From the NCBI GenBank assembly GCA_934526065.1, contig CAKSZX010000009.1:1-64000 (forward strand): a DNA stretch of 64,000 bases, given 5' to 3'. Position numbers and translations under genes: made by a program. The notes beneath the pieces are model-generated. The model worked only from the letters and a program-made list of their open reading frames with translations, did no database searches and was not told the origin of the DNA. Source of the stretch: an uncultured Oscillospiraceae bacterium (GTDB taxonomy: Bacteria > Bacillota > Clostridia > Oscillospirales > Ruminococcaceae). Below are positions 17,076 through 25,201 of the stretch, piece after piece; position 1 is the first letter of the stretch, and the number at the start of each line of letters is the position of its first letter.

Positions 17076-17149
17076 ATTATAAATACCTCCTTTTGATAGG
17101 TCACAAAATAGCGGTGTTTATTTAAAGTATATCATATTGTACAAAAATT

Positions 17150-17270
17150 ATCGACTTAAATATTTGGATTATGTTTTCACCCGTTATTTTCATAAATCAT
17201 TGTATAATCATAATATTCCGAGTAGTAATGGTTTGGGTCGGATTTTTTATGGTCGGTGTAAAGACATGCT
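17150..17270 (-). pseudogene. decayed 3' fragment of an IseA-like lipoprotein gene
   Basis: In a frame different from the upstream gene, the minus strand encodes YTDHKKSDPNHYYSEYYDY then TMIYENNG and a stop. This matches the last 35 residues of the 15948-17075 protein (YTDPDKYDPDRYYPEYYDY then TMIYENNGW). The Trp codon after the final Gly is replaced by TGA. There is no start. It is a remnant of a third copy, fused out of frame to the end of the 17247-18143 gene. Confidence 0.8.
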
Positions 17271-18143
17271 TGCTTTATTTTGGTTATGCTTTTCCGTTGT
17301 TCCGTTTAAATATACGGTGTAGTAATAGTCTGTGCTTGTCATTACTGTAAAAAAGTATCTGTCTATGTTATATACATCTGCTGTATCACCTTTGCTTTCG
17401 GAGAGTGCAACTGATAGTTCCGTTTTTGGAAAATAGACAATCTTATCTTTTTTATTGTGAAAATATTTTTCGCCGCACACATTGTTTTTTATTATAAAAT
17501 CATCAAAATTCTCATTATTTTCGGCAATTACCGCCTTAACCGCATCCTCCAATGTCAAAATTTTAAAATTGTCTTTTGATAATAAGTTATTTTCTATAAC
17601 CTCATAAAAACTTTTAAAATATTGTTCCGGAGGCATATTAAATCTGCTGTCTCCTTCAAAAGACGGGTATCTTTCTGTGTACAAATCGCTTATTTTTATC
17701 GGACTTCTTGTTTTTACATAGTGATTTCCGTCACTTCCGGTAACATAGAACACAATTATTTTTTCGCCCACATCATAAGGGATGTCCATTTCAAGACTGC
17801 CGACCATATGATGTATTCTGCCCATGACAGCATTTTCTTCTTCGGTATCGAACATCTCCGTTTCACCGGGATATTTGAATTCAAATTGAGCTCCGTCATC
17901 ACACAAGATGATTTTATAATTGTCTGTTACAGTACCGATTTTATAGTCTATATCATGATTAAAATATCCTAAAAATTCTTCAATTTTTGATTGATTTATT
18001 CCGTTAATGCCGTTTTCGTCATTAAAATCGGAATTTGAACTGTTTGAATTCACAGAACTTGTGTTCGGTAATGAATTGATACATGAACATAAAATAAATA
18101 AATATAATGTGAAAAAAGAAAACATTTTAAATATTTTTCTCAC
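17247..18143 (-). CDS. lipoprotein of array 1, probably C-terminally altered
   Basis: 298 residues from a GTG start at 18143, set by AAAAGGAGGACATT and by the matching start of the paralogue at 57638. The leader MRKIFKMFSFF with lipid Cys (LCSC) is shared with that paralogue. The body has a pattern also seen at 57638 and 61488: an OB-like segment (DYKIGTVTDNYKI ... GEKIIVFYV) followed by an alpha/beta segment with TLEDAVKAVI and NNVCGEKYF. The last 15 residues (HNQNKASMSLHRP region) run into the remnant tail described at 17150-17270, so the natural C-terminus may be lost. Function unknown. Confidence 0.6.
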   Translation of the reverse strand: MRKIFKMFSFFTLYLFILCSCINSLPNTSSVNSNSSNSDFNDENGINGINQSKIEEFLGYFNHDIDYKIGTVTDNYKIILCDDGAQFEFKYPGETEMFDTEEENAVMGRIHHMVGSLEMDIPYDVGEKIIVFYVTGSDGNHYVKTRSPIKISDLYTERYPSFEGDSRFNMPPEQYFKSFYEVIENNLLSKDNFKILTLEDAVKAVIAENNENFDDFIIKNNVCGEKYFHNKKDKIVYFPKTELSVALSESKGDTADVYNIDRYFFTVMTSTDYYYTVYLNGTTEKHNQNKASMSLHRP

Positions 18144-18251
18144 AATGTCCTCCTTTTGGGAAAGTGATATATCTTTGAAAATATTACACAATAAACTTAG
18201 CACAGTAAAAACAATAAAACCGTCTGTTTTACAATGGGGTAAAAGATTTGT
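18144..18251 (-). repeat. lipoprotein-array spacer repeat
   Basis: On the minus strand this spacer (GTAAAACAGACGGTTTTATTG ... GTGCTAAGTTTATTGTGTAATATT ... AAAGATAT ... AAAGGAGGACATT) is nearly identical to the spacers at about 56695-56786 and 57545-57637 in array 2. The two arrays therefore share intergenic DNA as well as genes. Confidence 0.85.
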
Positions 18252-19031
18252 TTAATAATCTCGTTTTCCACCTGATATACTACATTTTTCCATATAGTTG
18301 AATTTCCACACATCGTTTTCTTTTACCAGTTCAACGAGATAGCCGATTTTACGCTCACCATCGGTTCCCAATATATACAAAAATGCAATTTGTTCATCGT
18401 TTGCCGTGTAAACATCACACAGTTCCGTATCATCATCTTTTCCGGGGCCGGAATACGGTCCGTCTACATCTATTGCCGCTAAATACCCATTGTAATTTTT
18501 GAACGCCCTGAGAACACGAGCGGTTTCCCTCTCGGTGCAAAATTCTGAAAGCTTTTTTTCAAAATCAGTGTAATTGGCTTTTGTAACCATGTAACGACAA
18601 ATGCGGGGATCATCTTCCGAATATGCTGCATCAAAATACACATCATTTCCGTTTTCATCTGTTAATCTTCCGTACTCTTCTTCAAATTGCCCAAATCCGA
18701 TAGATGTGGGAGATGTAAGTATATACCAAAGTAAATCGTTATTTTCCTCATAAACCTTTTTTGCCTCCGGCGGCATAAAGGAAAGATCGTTGTATTTTTC
18801 GTAAGTTTCGGAAATCGCAGGGGCATACTCGCTTTGAGAAGATGTGTCGCTGCTTGAAGTGCCGTTTTCCGATTGAGAAGATGATATTTCGTCTATTTGG
18901 CTTGACGATATGTCGCCGGTTTGGCTTGAAATATTATCACCGGAACTGCTGTCTTGCTCCGTCTTAACACAGGCGGAAAGCATAATGGTTACGGCAAGGG
19001 CTATAAATAAAAATCTTTTGTTCTTTTTCAT
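18252..19031 (-). CDS. Ser-rich-linker lipoprotein, IseA-like paralogue 1
   Basis: 259 residues from ATG 19031 (GGAGGACATT ahead). Signal MKKNKRFLFIALAVT with lipobox LSAC (Cys about 21), a Ser/Gln/Glu-rich linker of about 45 residues built from SSSQ-type units, then a folded domain from about 75 (YAPAISETYEKYNDLSFMPP ... FEKKLSEFCTERETARVLRAF ... ELVKENDVWKFNYME). Full-length paralogues are at 55911, 56787 and 59000 in array 2. The domain layout resembles the IseA-like proteins here. It heads array 1 as its most upstream gene. A surface-tethered protective role is inferred. Confidence 0.65.
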   Translation of the reverse strand: MKKNKRFLFIALAVTIMLSACVKTEQDSSSGDNISSQTGDISSSQIDEISSSQSENGTSSSDTSSQSEYAPAISETYEKYNDLSFMPPEAKKVYEENNDLLWYILTSPTSIGFGQFEEEYGRLTDENGNDVYFDAAYSEDDPRICRYMVTKANYTDFEKKLSEFCTERETARVLRAFKNYNGYLAAIDVDGPYSGPGKDDDTELCDVYTANDEQIAFLYILGTDGERKIGYLVELVKENDVWKFNYMEKCSISGGKRDY

Positions 19032-19172
19032 AATGTCCTCCTTTTTTAAAAGGTAATGCATCTTTATAACTATTATACAATAATTTTAAACTTACAGCAA
19101 CTTAAACAATACAATATATCAAGTATCGGCTGTGATTTATTCGGTTTTCCGTGTGGTATATTGCTTTTTAAA

Positions 19173-19778
19173 TCATTCAAATTTACAGCGCAGCTCTACC
19201 ACAACACCGGCTATTGTAACCGGCAAATTTCGACATTCGATTGCGGTGTAGTGCATGGGCAAGTATTCTGTGTTTGTGGGAATCAGGGTTATTCCGTCCT
19301 GGTCGAAAAATACTTTTTTAACGGTGGCTTCCTCTTTGCCTACAAGCACAAGTGCAATTTGCCCATTGTGCGCAGTGCTTTGCCTGCGAATAATAACCGT
19401 ATCGCCGTCGCTCATTTTAGGCTCCATGCTGTTGCCTTTAATTTTCAAGGCGAAAAAATCCCCGGTTCTGGCAAGATTTTCATTTATATTTTCGTAACCT
19501 AAAATACATTCTTCCGCTGTATTTGGGTATCCGGCACGGACATAGCCCACAATCGGTATTTCTTTATTTTCTGCGGGCAGTGAAAAAATAGGGGCTGAAC
19601 CTATAAGTTCCTCAAAGCTTACGCCGAAAAAATCACACATTTTGGCAATGGCCGTGTAGTCCGGTTTGCGCCGACCGGTTTCCCACATGGCCACGGTGCT
19701 GGTGGAATAGCCTATCATCTTTGCAAGCTGGGCTTGGGTAAGCCCTTTTCTTTTTCTTAAAATGGCAATATTTTTCAT
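19173..19778 (-). CDS. XRE-family repressor with S24 (LexA-like) peptidase domain
   Basis: 201 residues. An N-terminal helix-turn-helix (about 1-60: KGLTQAQLAKMIGYSTSTVAMWETGRRKPD) is joined to a LexA/CI-like autopeptidase (about 75-200). The cleavage site is probably the A-G bond in YVRAGYPN, with the catalytic Ser in KGNSMEP and Lys in EEATVKKV. Such repressors are inactivated by RecA-stimulated self-cleavage on DNA damage. The gene is divergent from a small regulator at 19941, and the space between them holds two TCAC-N5-GTGA palindromes. No other phage genes are adjacent, so it is a solitary module or phage remnant next to the lipoprotein array. Confidence 0.9.
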   Translation of the reverse strand: MKNIAILRKRKGLTQAQLAKMIGYSTSTVAMWETGRRKPDYTAIAKMCDFFGVSFEELIGSAPIFSLPAENKEIPIVGYVRAGYPNTAEECILGYENINENLARTGDFFALKIKGNSMEPKMSDGDTVIIRRQSTAHNGQIALVLVGKEEATVKKVFFDQDGITLIPTNTEYLPMHYTAIECRNLPVTIAGVVVELRCKFE

Positions 19779-19800
19779 ATGTTCACCTCTAATTCTATTA

Positions 19801-19817
19801 TATCACAAAAAGTGATA
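19801..19817. promoter_or_regulatory. operator 1 for the S24 repressor
   Basis: The perfect palindrome TATCAC-AAAAA-GTGATA lies 23 bases upstream of the repressor start. Confidence 0.65.
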
Positions 19818-19864
19818 AAACAAAATAGGGGAATATACAACTAAAAATTGTTTTTTAAATGGTG

Positions 19865-19894
19865 TTGACAAAATATAGTAGTTAGTGATATACT
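19865..19894 (+). promoter_or_regulatory. promoter of the 19941 regulator
   Basis: TTGACA and TATACT are separated by 18 bases. A GTGATA half-site overlaps the -10 box. Confidence 0.7.
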
Positions 19895-19899
19895 TAAAA

Positions 19900-19912
19900 T
19901 CACAAATAGTGA
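19900..19912. promoter_or_regulatory. operator 2 for the S24 repressor
   Basis: The palindrome TCAC-AAATA-GTGA lies at the predicted start of transcription of the rightward promoter. Together with the half-site in the -10 box it would let the repressor shut this promoter. Confidence 0.6.
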
Positions 19913-19940
19913 AGTTAAACATATAGTCGGAGGTGTAAAT

Positions 19941-20333
19941 ATGTACAAGCATGCGGTGATTGATTTGTTAAACGAATATTCTGTTTTAAAGCGAAAAGCG
20001 AATTTTTCATGGAAAAGAGCAAAAGAGTTAAAGCAAAAACTTGCGGAAATTGAAAATGAGGGTGTTATATACGAAGAAATCTACAATGAATATTTAGAAT
20101 GTTGCAGAGATTATTACAAGGCGCAAAAAGCCGTAAGCGAAACAGAGTATTACCTATCTTTTTTGGAATATGAAGAGCGAACGGCTTTGGAATACTTTTA
20201 TATAAACAGAGGGCCTCGTGCGGCGGACAGGCTGTGTATGAAACTTTCCGTTGAACCAAGTACGGCTTATCGCATAAAAGACCGTGCAATTAAAAAGATG
20301 ATTATGTATTGTTTCGGCGCAGGGAAAAATTGA
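19941..20333 (+). CDS. phage-like sigma/ArpU-type regulator
   Basis: A 130-residue basic, helical protein. Residues about 20-75 form a coiled coil (ELKQKLAEIENEGVIYEEIYNEYLE region). The C-terminal half (ERTALEYFYINRGPRAADRLCMKLSVEPSTAYRIKDRAIKKM) looks like a sigma-70 region-4-like helix-turn-helix, as in phage late-gene regulators of the ArpU/RinA type. It is expressed divergently from the S24 repressor and controlled by its operators. No target genes are obvious. Confidence 0.6.
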   Translation: MYKHAVIDLLNEYSVLKRKANFSWKRAKELKQKLAEIENEGVIYEEIYNEYLECCRDYYKAQKAVSETEYYLSFLEYEERTALEYFYINRGPRAADRLCMKLSVEPSTAYRIKDRAIKKMIMYCFGAGKN

Positions 20334-20377
20334 CGATTTAAAAATTTTAATGTATTATTCAATTAAGAGGTGCAATT

Positions 20378-20968
20378 ATGGAAAGATGTAAATGGTGTTT
20401 GGAAAGCCCGGAATATATGCGGTATCACGATAATGAATGGGGCAGACCCAGCCATGACGACAGAGAACTGTTTGAATTTTTGGTTTTGGAGTGTATGCAA
20501 TGCGGCTTGAGTTGGAGTTTGATTTTAAAAAAGAGGGAGGCGATACGCACCGCCCTTGCAGGATTTGATTATGATAAACTTTCCACATTTACACCGGAAG
20601 ATGTTGAAAAATCAATGACTGTCGAAGGGATGATAAAATCACCGCAAAAGATAAAAGCAATGGTAGAAAATGCAAAGGCTTATAAAAACATAATCGCAGA
20701 GTACGGCAGTTTTGATAAATATTTATGGGCTTATACCGACGGTAAAACACTTTGTTATAAAAGTCGGCTTTTAGGCGTACCGGTGGCGCAAAATCGGTTG
20801 TCACAGAGGCTCAGCCGTGATATGAAAAAAGCCGGTTTTAAATACTTCGGCCCTGTGGTTGCCTATTCGTATTTGCAGGCAGCTGGTTTGATAAACGACC
20901 ATGTGGGAAACTGTTTTTGCCGCCGGCAGATAATAGAAAATTATCCGACTGAATTTGTTGACGAATGA
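20378..20968 (+). CDS. tag: DNA-3-methyladenine glycosylase I
   Basis: The 196-residue Tag glycosylase removes 3-methyladenine from alkylated DNA. Visible motifs are RCKWCLESPEYMRYHDNEWG (zinc Cys and His, substrate pocket), FEFLVLECMQCGLSWSLILKKRE, and the C-terminal FGPVVAYSYLQAAGLINDH with distal zinc ligands (HVGNCFC). The length is typical. GAGG precedes the ATG. It sits 44 bases after the phage-like regulator, possibly in its transcript. Confidence 0.95.
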   Translation: MERCKWCLESPEYMRYHDNEWGRPSHDDRELFEFLVLECMQCGLSWSLILKKREAIRTALAGFDYDKLSTFTPEDVEKSMTVEGMIKSPQKIKAMVENAKAYKNIIAEYGSFDKYLWAYTDGKTLCYKSRLLGVPVAQNRLSQRLSRDMKKAGFKYFGPVVAYSYLQAAGLINDHVGNCFCRRQIIENYPTEFVDE

Positions 20969-21004
20969 TTTTTGTGAAACTTCTGAAAATTACAAAATAA
21001 ACTG

Positions 21005-21033
21005 TTGACAAAATTGCTGTGTGCTGTTATAAT
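21005..21033 (+). promoter_or_regulatory. promoter of the initiator tRNA
   Basis: Consensus TTGACA and TATAAT, 17 bases apart, with an extended -10 (TGT before TATAAT). Confidence 0.9.
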
Positions 21034-21068
21034 ATATCTTGCTTAGAGGAAAGCACACAGTTAAACAT

Positions 21069-21145
<77 letters not shown>

Positions 21146-21146
21146 C

Positions 21147-21172
21147 AGCCGACTTAAACAGTCGGCTTTTTT
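21147..21172 (+). terminator. terminator of the tRNA
   Basis: The AGCCGAC/GTCGGCT stem is followed by TTTTT. Confidence 0.9.
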
Positions 21173-21283
21173 ATGTTCAAAAAAGGGTTATGAGACCGGC
21201 TTTATTGTTAAACTCGGCGCTATGCTGTAACTTTAAGCGAATATCTGTGACATATTTCGGCTTTGAAATATCGTATTTCATCC

Positions 21284-21370
21284 TTGACAATATAAAAATT
21301 TTATGATATATTCTGGTTAGGCAGTGATAACTGCTATATTTTATAACAAATGGTTAGCGTATGCTAACCA
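21284..21370 (+). promoter_or_regulatory. promoter and hairpin leader of the ZinT-like gene
   Basis: TTGACA (21284) and TATATT (21307) are 17 bases apart, with TGA before the -10. The leader holds GCAGT-GATA-ACTGC (21321-21334) and a perfect TGGTTAGC-GTAT-GCTAACCA hairpin (21351-21370) just before the ribosome site. A second TGGTTAG at 21314-21320 could pair with the same CTAACCA, giving two mutually exclusive folds. Confidence 0.7.
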
Positions 21371-21382
21371 AGGGAGAGAATA

Positions 21383-22480
21383 ATGAAAAAATTTTTATCC
21401 GCTGTTTTGGCGATGTCTGTTCTTGTTCTGTCATTGGTAGGATGCAGCAGCCGGAGCAATTCCGACAGTGTTGATTCATCATCTGTTGACAGTTCTTCCG
21501 CCGAAAACTTTGGCGTTTGGACAGAAATCGCAGGGGAAAACGGCACAACTTATCCGAACTTATTTAAAGTTATTTTAAATGATGACAACTATTCCTATTG
21601 GTATGACTACACGGCTGCCGTTGTAGGTGAGAACGCCGCAAAGGACACAGTTGACTATTTGCAGGGCTTTATCAGCGCCGATATTTACGGACAGGAAGCT
21701 GTTGATGCATATTCACAGGGAGATTCATTCCTTTTTGACTGCTGGTATATAAACGATGTTGACACATTCAGATTTGAGGACAACACCGCTACAATCACAA
21801 AAACCGACGGTACAAGTGAAACTCACGCTTACGAATATTTGGGCGTATATCAGATTGGCGAAAACGAAGTTATGAAATATCAGGGTCAGGAATTCTGCCC
21901 GGCTTTTGATGTTGATGTTTACAAGTCAACAGATGACGCAGGCGACTTCACATACTTCCTTTTCCGTGATGACACAATGGCTACAACATGGCATACTGAA
22001 TTCAGATACGGTGACGACCTTGAAGAATTGCAGAAATACTTGGAGGGTAAATACGCATACTGGCTCTGTGCAGGTATTTCCGAAAATCCGGACAAACAGA
22101 CATTGGAAGATGTAATTTCTTTGTTCTGTCTTGAAAATATGGATTATTCCGCAGAACGCTCAGCCGAAAATCTTGAACAAATCAGCGAATTTGTAGGCAC
22201 TTGGGACGCAGATTTAAGCAACCGGGGCGAAAATACAGAGCTTTACACCGTTATTGACGAAAATGGCAACGGCGAGACATATACGGACGGCGAAAAGACA
22301 GCCGAATATGCCGCTTACGCTTATGACAACGGTGAAAAAGGCGACGGCAAGGGCATTTATGTGGCACATAATTCAGATGGTGAAACAAGCCACGCTGAAT
22401 ATACAATAGAAGAAAAAGACGGCAAGACAGTGCTTACATTTACAAATGATTATGGTACAATCTCTTACATCAAAAGATAA
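21383..22480 (+). CDS. ZinT/AdcA-like metal-binding lipoprotein
   Basis: 365 residues with lipid Cys in LVGC at about 21 and a Ser/Asp-rich linker. The section at about 90-255 follows the ZinT layout: LFDCWYINDVDTFRFEDNT, then YEYLGVYQIGE, TWHTEFRYGDDLEELQKYLEGKYAYWLCAGI (His of the metal site and the terminal aromatic motif). The last 90 residues form a separate beta-rich domain (FVGTWDADLSNRGENTEL ... VLTFTNDYGTI). ZinT proteins scavenge zinc at the cell surface for ABC importers. No importer is adjacent here. Assignment is moderate because it is pattern based. Confidence 0.6.
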   Translation: MKKFLSAVLAMSVLVLSLVGCSSRSNSDSVDSSSVDSSSAENFGVWTEIAGENGTTYPNLFKVILNDDNYSYWYDYTAAVVGENAAKDTVDYLQGFISADIYGQEAVDAYSQGDSFLFDCWYINDVDTFRFEDNTATITKTDGTSETHAYEYLGVYQIGENEVMKYQGQEFCPAFDVDVYKSTDDAGDFTYFLFRDDTMATTWHTEFRYGDDLEELQKYLEGKYAYWLCAGISENPDKQTLEDVISLFCLENMDYSAERSAENLEQISEFVGTWDADLSNRGENTELYTVIDENGNGETYTDGEKTAEYAAYAYDNGEKGDGKGIYVAHNSDGETSHAEYTIEEKDGKTVLTFTNDYGTISYIKR

Positions 22481-22551
22481 CAAGTAGATACAAGATAATG
22501 GCTGCGCTTTTGCGTGGCCTTTATTTTTACACATACTATATATAATAAAAC

Positions 22552-22580
22552 AAAACCGCATCTTTCGATGCGGTTTTATA
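22552..22580. terminator. bidirectional terminator
   Basis: AAAACCGCATC pairs with GATGCGGTTTT between the convergent ZinT-like gene and mtnN. Confidence 0.9.
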
Positions 22581-22600
22581 TTTAGCTTTAAAAGTCGTTA

Positions 22601-23287
22601 TCAGCAATATTTTACCGTCAATTCGCAGATATCTGCGGCTTTGTCGCAGTATTCTGCGGCGTCAAAGTGCTTTACAACCAAAGTTTCGGTTGCCTGTTCG
22701 TCTGCATTGTCGCTCATTGCACGAATGATAAGGAAGGGTATATCGTTTTTGCAGGCAATGTGGGCGATTGCGGCACCTTCCATTTCAACACAGTCAGGGT
22801 CACAGGAAGCCTTTATAGCGTTCTTTGTCCGTGTGTCACCTATAAATTTATCACCTGTGGCAATTTTGCCCACAATGTATTTTGTATTTGTTTCCTCACA
22901 AGCTTTGCCGGCGGCCTTAATAAGGTTTTCGTCGCCTTTATAGCTGTCAAGATATGGGTAGTGCTGGTCAATCATTGTGATTTCGGCATCGTGATATACA
23001 ACCTCTTTTGAAAGGCAAACATCGCCTACGCCTATTTTGTCTGTCATATTTCCCGCAATACCGCTGAACACAATGGCCTCAATTCCGTATTTTGTAATCA
23101 TAAGCTGTGTTGCAGCGCCCCGGGCAACTTTGCCCATGCCGCATTGGCACAAAATAACTGTTTTGCCGTGCATATCGCCTTTAAAAATGTCAAGACCGGC
23201 TACCTTTTCTTCCGAAAGATTTGAAAGTCTTGATTTCAAAAGTGCAACTTCCTGTGGCATTGCACCTATAATACCTATTGTTTTCAT
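22601..23287 (-). CDS. mtnN: 5'-methylthioadenosine/S-adenosylhomocysteine nucleosidase
   Basis: The 228-residue enzyme cleaves adenine from MTA and SAH in the methyl cycle. The start MKTIGIIGAMPQEVALL, the phosphorylase core VFSGIAGNM, the pocket FIGD and the catalytic segment CVEMEGAAIAH are all typical; the SDNADEQA stretch holds the catalytic Asp. ATG 23287 is chosen because AGGA precedes it and the family begins here, not at the 32-codon upstream extension. Confidence 0.95.
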   Translation of the reverse strand: MKTIGIIGAMPQEVALLKSRLSNLSEEKVAGLDIFKGDMHGKTVILCQCGMGKVARGAATQLMITKYGIEAIVFSGIAGNMTDKIGVGDVCLSKEVVYHDAEITMIDQHYPYLDSYKGDENLIKAAGKACEETNTKYIVGKIATGDKFIGDTRTKNAIKASCDPDCVEMEGAAIAHIACKNDIPFLIIRAMSDNADEQATETLVVKHFDAAEYCDKAADICELTVKYC

Positions 23288-23306
23288 ATAAATAATTCCT
23301 GTTCTT

Positions 23307-23622
23307 TTAATTTTTGTAAAAATCCTTGTCCCATGGGTCTTTTTCCGGCGGTATGCATTTATCCCATGGTTCGTGGCCGTCATAAGTATTGCTAAAACGC
23401 ATATTTTCGCCCCTTTTTACCTTGTGGGTGTACCGGGTCTTTTTAGGTCGGGCGGTTTGCCTTACATCAAAATCACGGTTGACCGCACCTTTTTTTTGTT
23501 TGGGTGTTTTTTCTAAGGGCAGTTTTTAAACTGCCGCCGGCGTTGCCTTTTTTCTTGTTCACGGCGCCGATAATTCCGAATATCCAAAAAATCGCAATAA
23601 CAATAATTTCCAAACCGTCCAT
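23307..23622 (-). pseudogene. small membrane protein gene frameshifted in an A8 run
   Basis: ATG 23622 with an AGGGGGT ribosome site opens MDGLEIIVIAIFWIFGIIG, a clear N-terminal transmembrane helix, then a Lys-rich stretch. The frame hits a stop after about 43 codons. Removing one A from the run of eight A (23490-23497 on the complement) restores a continuous 105-codon frame through VNRDFDVRQTARPKKTRYT and a conserved-looking tail HEPWDKCIPPEKDPWDKDFY to a stop at 23307. The gene is broken, is a sequencing error, or is expressed by slippage on the A8 run. It lies between ychF and mtnN on the same strand. Confidence 0.7.
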
Positions 23623-23644
23623 CTTAAACCCCCTTTAAGATTTA

Positions 23645-24742
23645 TTAAACATTAAAGCGGAACAATGTTACATCGCCGTCCTGCATTACATAGTCCTTGC
23701 CCTCGCTGCGGATAAGACCCTTTTCTCTTGCAACGGCCATGGATTTACATGCCATAAGGTCGTCAAAGCTGATAATTTCTGCTCTTATAAAGCCCCTCTC
23801 AAAGTCGGAGTGGATTTTACCTGCCGCCTGAGGTGCCTTTGTTCCTTTTTTAATAGTCCAGGCACGAACTTCCTCCGGGCCGGCTGTCAAAAAGCTGATA
23901 AGTCCCAAAAGTGAGTAGCTCTGCTGAATGAGTGTGTCAAGGCCGGAAACATCAAGACCCAATTCGTCCAAAAATTCTTTCTTTTCTTCTCTTGAAAGAC
24001 CGTTTATGTCCTCTTCCATTTTGGCGCAGATAGGCAGACAGCCGCTCTTGTCCCGCCGTGCTTTTTCCTTAACCTTAGGATAGTACGGGTTGTTTTCTAT
24101 GCCGGCGAGCAAATCATCATCGGACACATTGCAGGCGTAAATAACCGGCTTTGCGGAAAGCAAAGGCAGTTCGTCAAACCAAGCTTGTTCGTTTTCACTC
24201 TGTGGTTCAAAACTTCTGGCGTTTTTGCCCTCCATAAGAAAATCACGAACCCTTGTCAAAAAGTCCACCTTATCAAGGAGCTTTCTGTCGCCTTTTGCGG
24301 CATTTTTTGTTCTGTCCAAGGCTCTCTCTACAATTTCAACATCAGAGAGAATAAGTTCCAAATCAATGGTTTCTATATCACGCAAGGGGTCAACGGAGCC
24401 TTCAACATGGATAATGTCGGTGCTGTCAAAGCATCTTACCATATGGATAATTGCGTCAACCTCACGAATGTGGCTCAAAAATTTGTTGCCCAAACCCTCG
24501 CCGTGGCTGGCACCCTTAACAAGGCCGGCAATGTCAACAAATTCTATTGTGGCCGGTGTGTATTTTTTAGGATTGTACATTTCCGCAAGTTTGTCAAGGC
24601 GCTCGTCCGGAACGGCAACAACCCCAACATTAGGTTCAATTGTGCAGAAAGGGAAGTTTGCGCTTGCCGCACCTGCGTTTGTAATGGCATTAAAAAGTGT
24701 ACTTTTGCCTACATTAGGCAAACCCACGATACCGAGTTTCAT
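23645..24742 (-). CDS. ychF: ribosome-binding ATPase YchF (Obg family)
   Basis: The 365-residue product is full length. The P-loop LPNVGKSTLFN, switch DIAGLVKGASHGEGLGN and the ATP-specific variant of the G4 motif (CNVSDDD in place of NKxD) define YchF. A helical insert at about 130-190 and the C-terminal TGS domain (LGLISFLTAGPEEVRAWTI) follow. It binds ribosomes and affects stress responses and translation. AGGAG precedes the ATG, and a small hairpin lies just upstream in the leader. Confidence 0.96.
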   Translation of the reverse strand: MKLGIVGLPNVGKSTLFNAITNAGAASANFPFCTIEPNVGVVAVPDERLDKLAEMYNPKKYTPATIEFVDIAGLVKGASHGEGLGNKFLSHIREVDAIIHMVRCFDSTDIIHVEGSVDPLRDIETIDLELILSDVEIVERALDRTKNAAKGDRKLLDKVDFLTRVRDFLMEGKNARSFEPQSENEQAWFDELPLLSAKPVIYACNVSDDDLLAGIENNPYYPKVKEKARRDKSGCLPICAKMEEDINGLSREEKKEFLDELGLDVSGLDTLIQQSYSLLGLISFLTAGPEEVRAWTIKKGTKAPQAAGKIHSDFERGFIRAEIISFDDLMACKSMAVAREKGLIRSEGKDYVMQDGDVTLFRFNV

Positions 24743-24762
24743 ATTTATTAAATCTCCTTTTA

Positions 24763-24835
24763 TGCCGAAAATAATCTTTCGGCAGTTTACTTAATTGTAT
24801 ATTGTAAGTATATCATACTGTTTTATTTTTCTCAA
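24763..24835 (-). promoter_or_regulatory. promoter and leader hairpin of ychF
   Basis: On the minus strand TTGAGA and TATACT are 17 bases apart (24807-24835). The leader then contains GCCGAAA-GATTAT-TTTCGGC (24763-24782) just upstream of the ribosome site. Confidence 0.55.
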
Positions 24836-25131
24836 CAAATTTTGCAAAATAGCCGTTGCGGCTTTTTTAACAAAATTTTTTTCACGGTTAATTCTCCTTT
24901 CACCTGCCTTAAAACCAAGTATTGCCTATATATTCATTGTAACAGAAACAAGACCGGGTGTAAATAATACACCGGATAAACAAGTATTGAAATTTCTGTA
25001 AACCGTAGCCACAAATGCAATAAATTATTTTATATTGATAAATAAAGTAAAGAATAAACAATAAAAATCTTTATTAAAAATATTAAAATCCGTAAATTTC
25101 ACTTGAATGTCACAATATATATGATAAATTC
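24836..25131. other. AT-rich intergenic region
   Basis: No gene is seen. A small terminator-like hairpin AGCCG-TTG-CGGCT followed by T (24851-24868) stands alone with no gene upstream on the plus strand. Confidence 0.4.
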
Positions 25132-25160
25132 TTGACAAATACAAAAATTGGTAATACAAT
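25132..25160 (+). promoter_or_regulatory. promoter of the flavin reductase gene
   Basis: TTGACA and TACAAT are 17 bases apart. Confidence 0.85.
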
Positions 25161-25201
25161 ACCTTTTGCGACTTTTCGCAAAAACTAAGGAGATAAGAAA
25201 A

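Noticed and set aside
19173..20333. Prophage
   Set aside because: Only a repressor and one regulator are present; no integrase, replication, packaging or structural genes are nearby.
24185..24794. Two antisense open frames of about 190 codons over ychF
   Set aside because: Shadows of a well conserved gene; no starts or ribosome sites.
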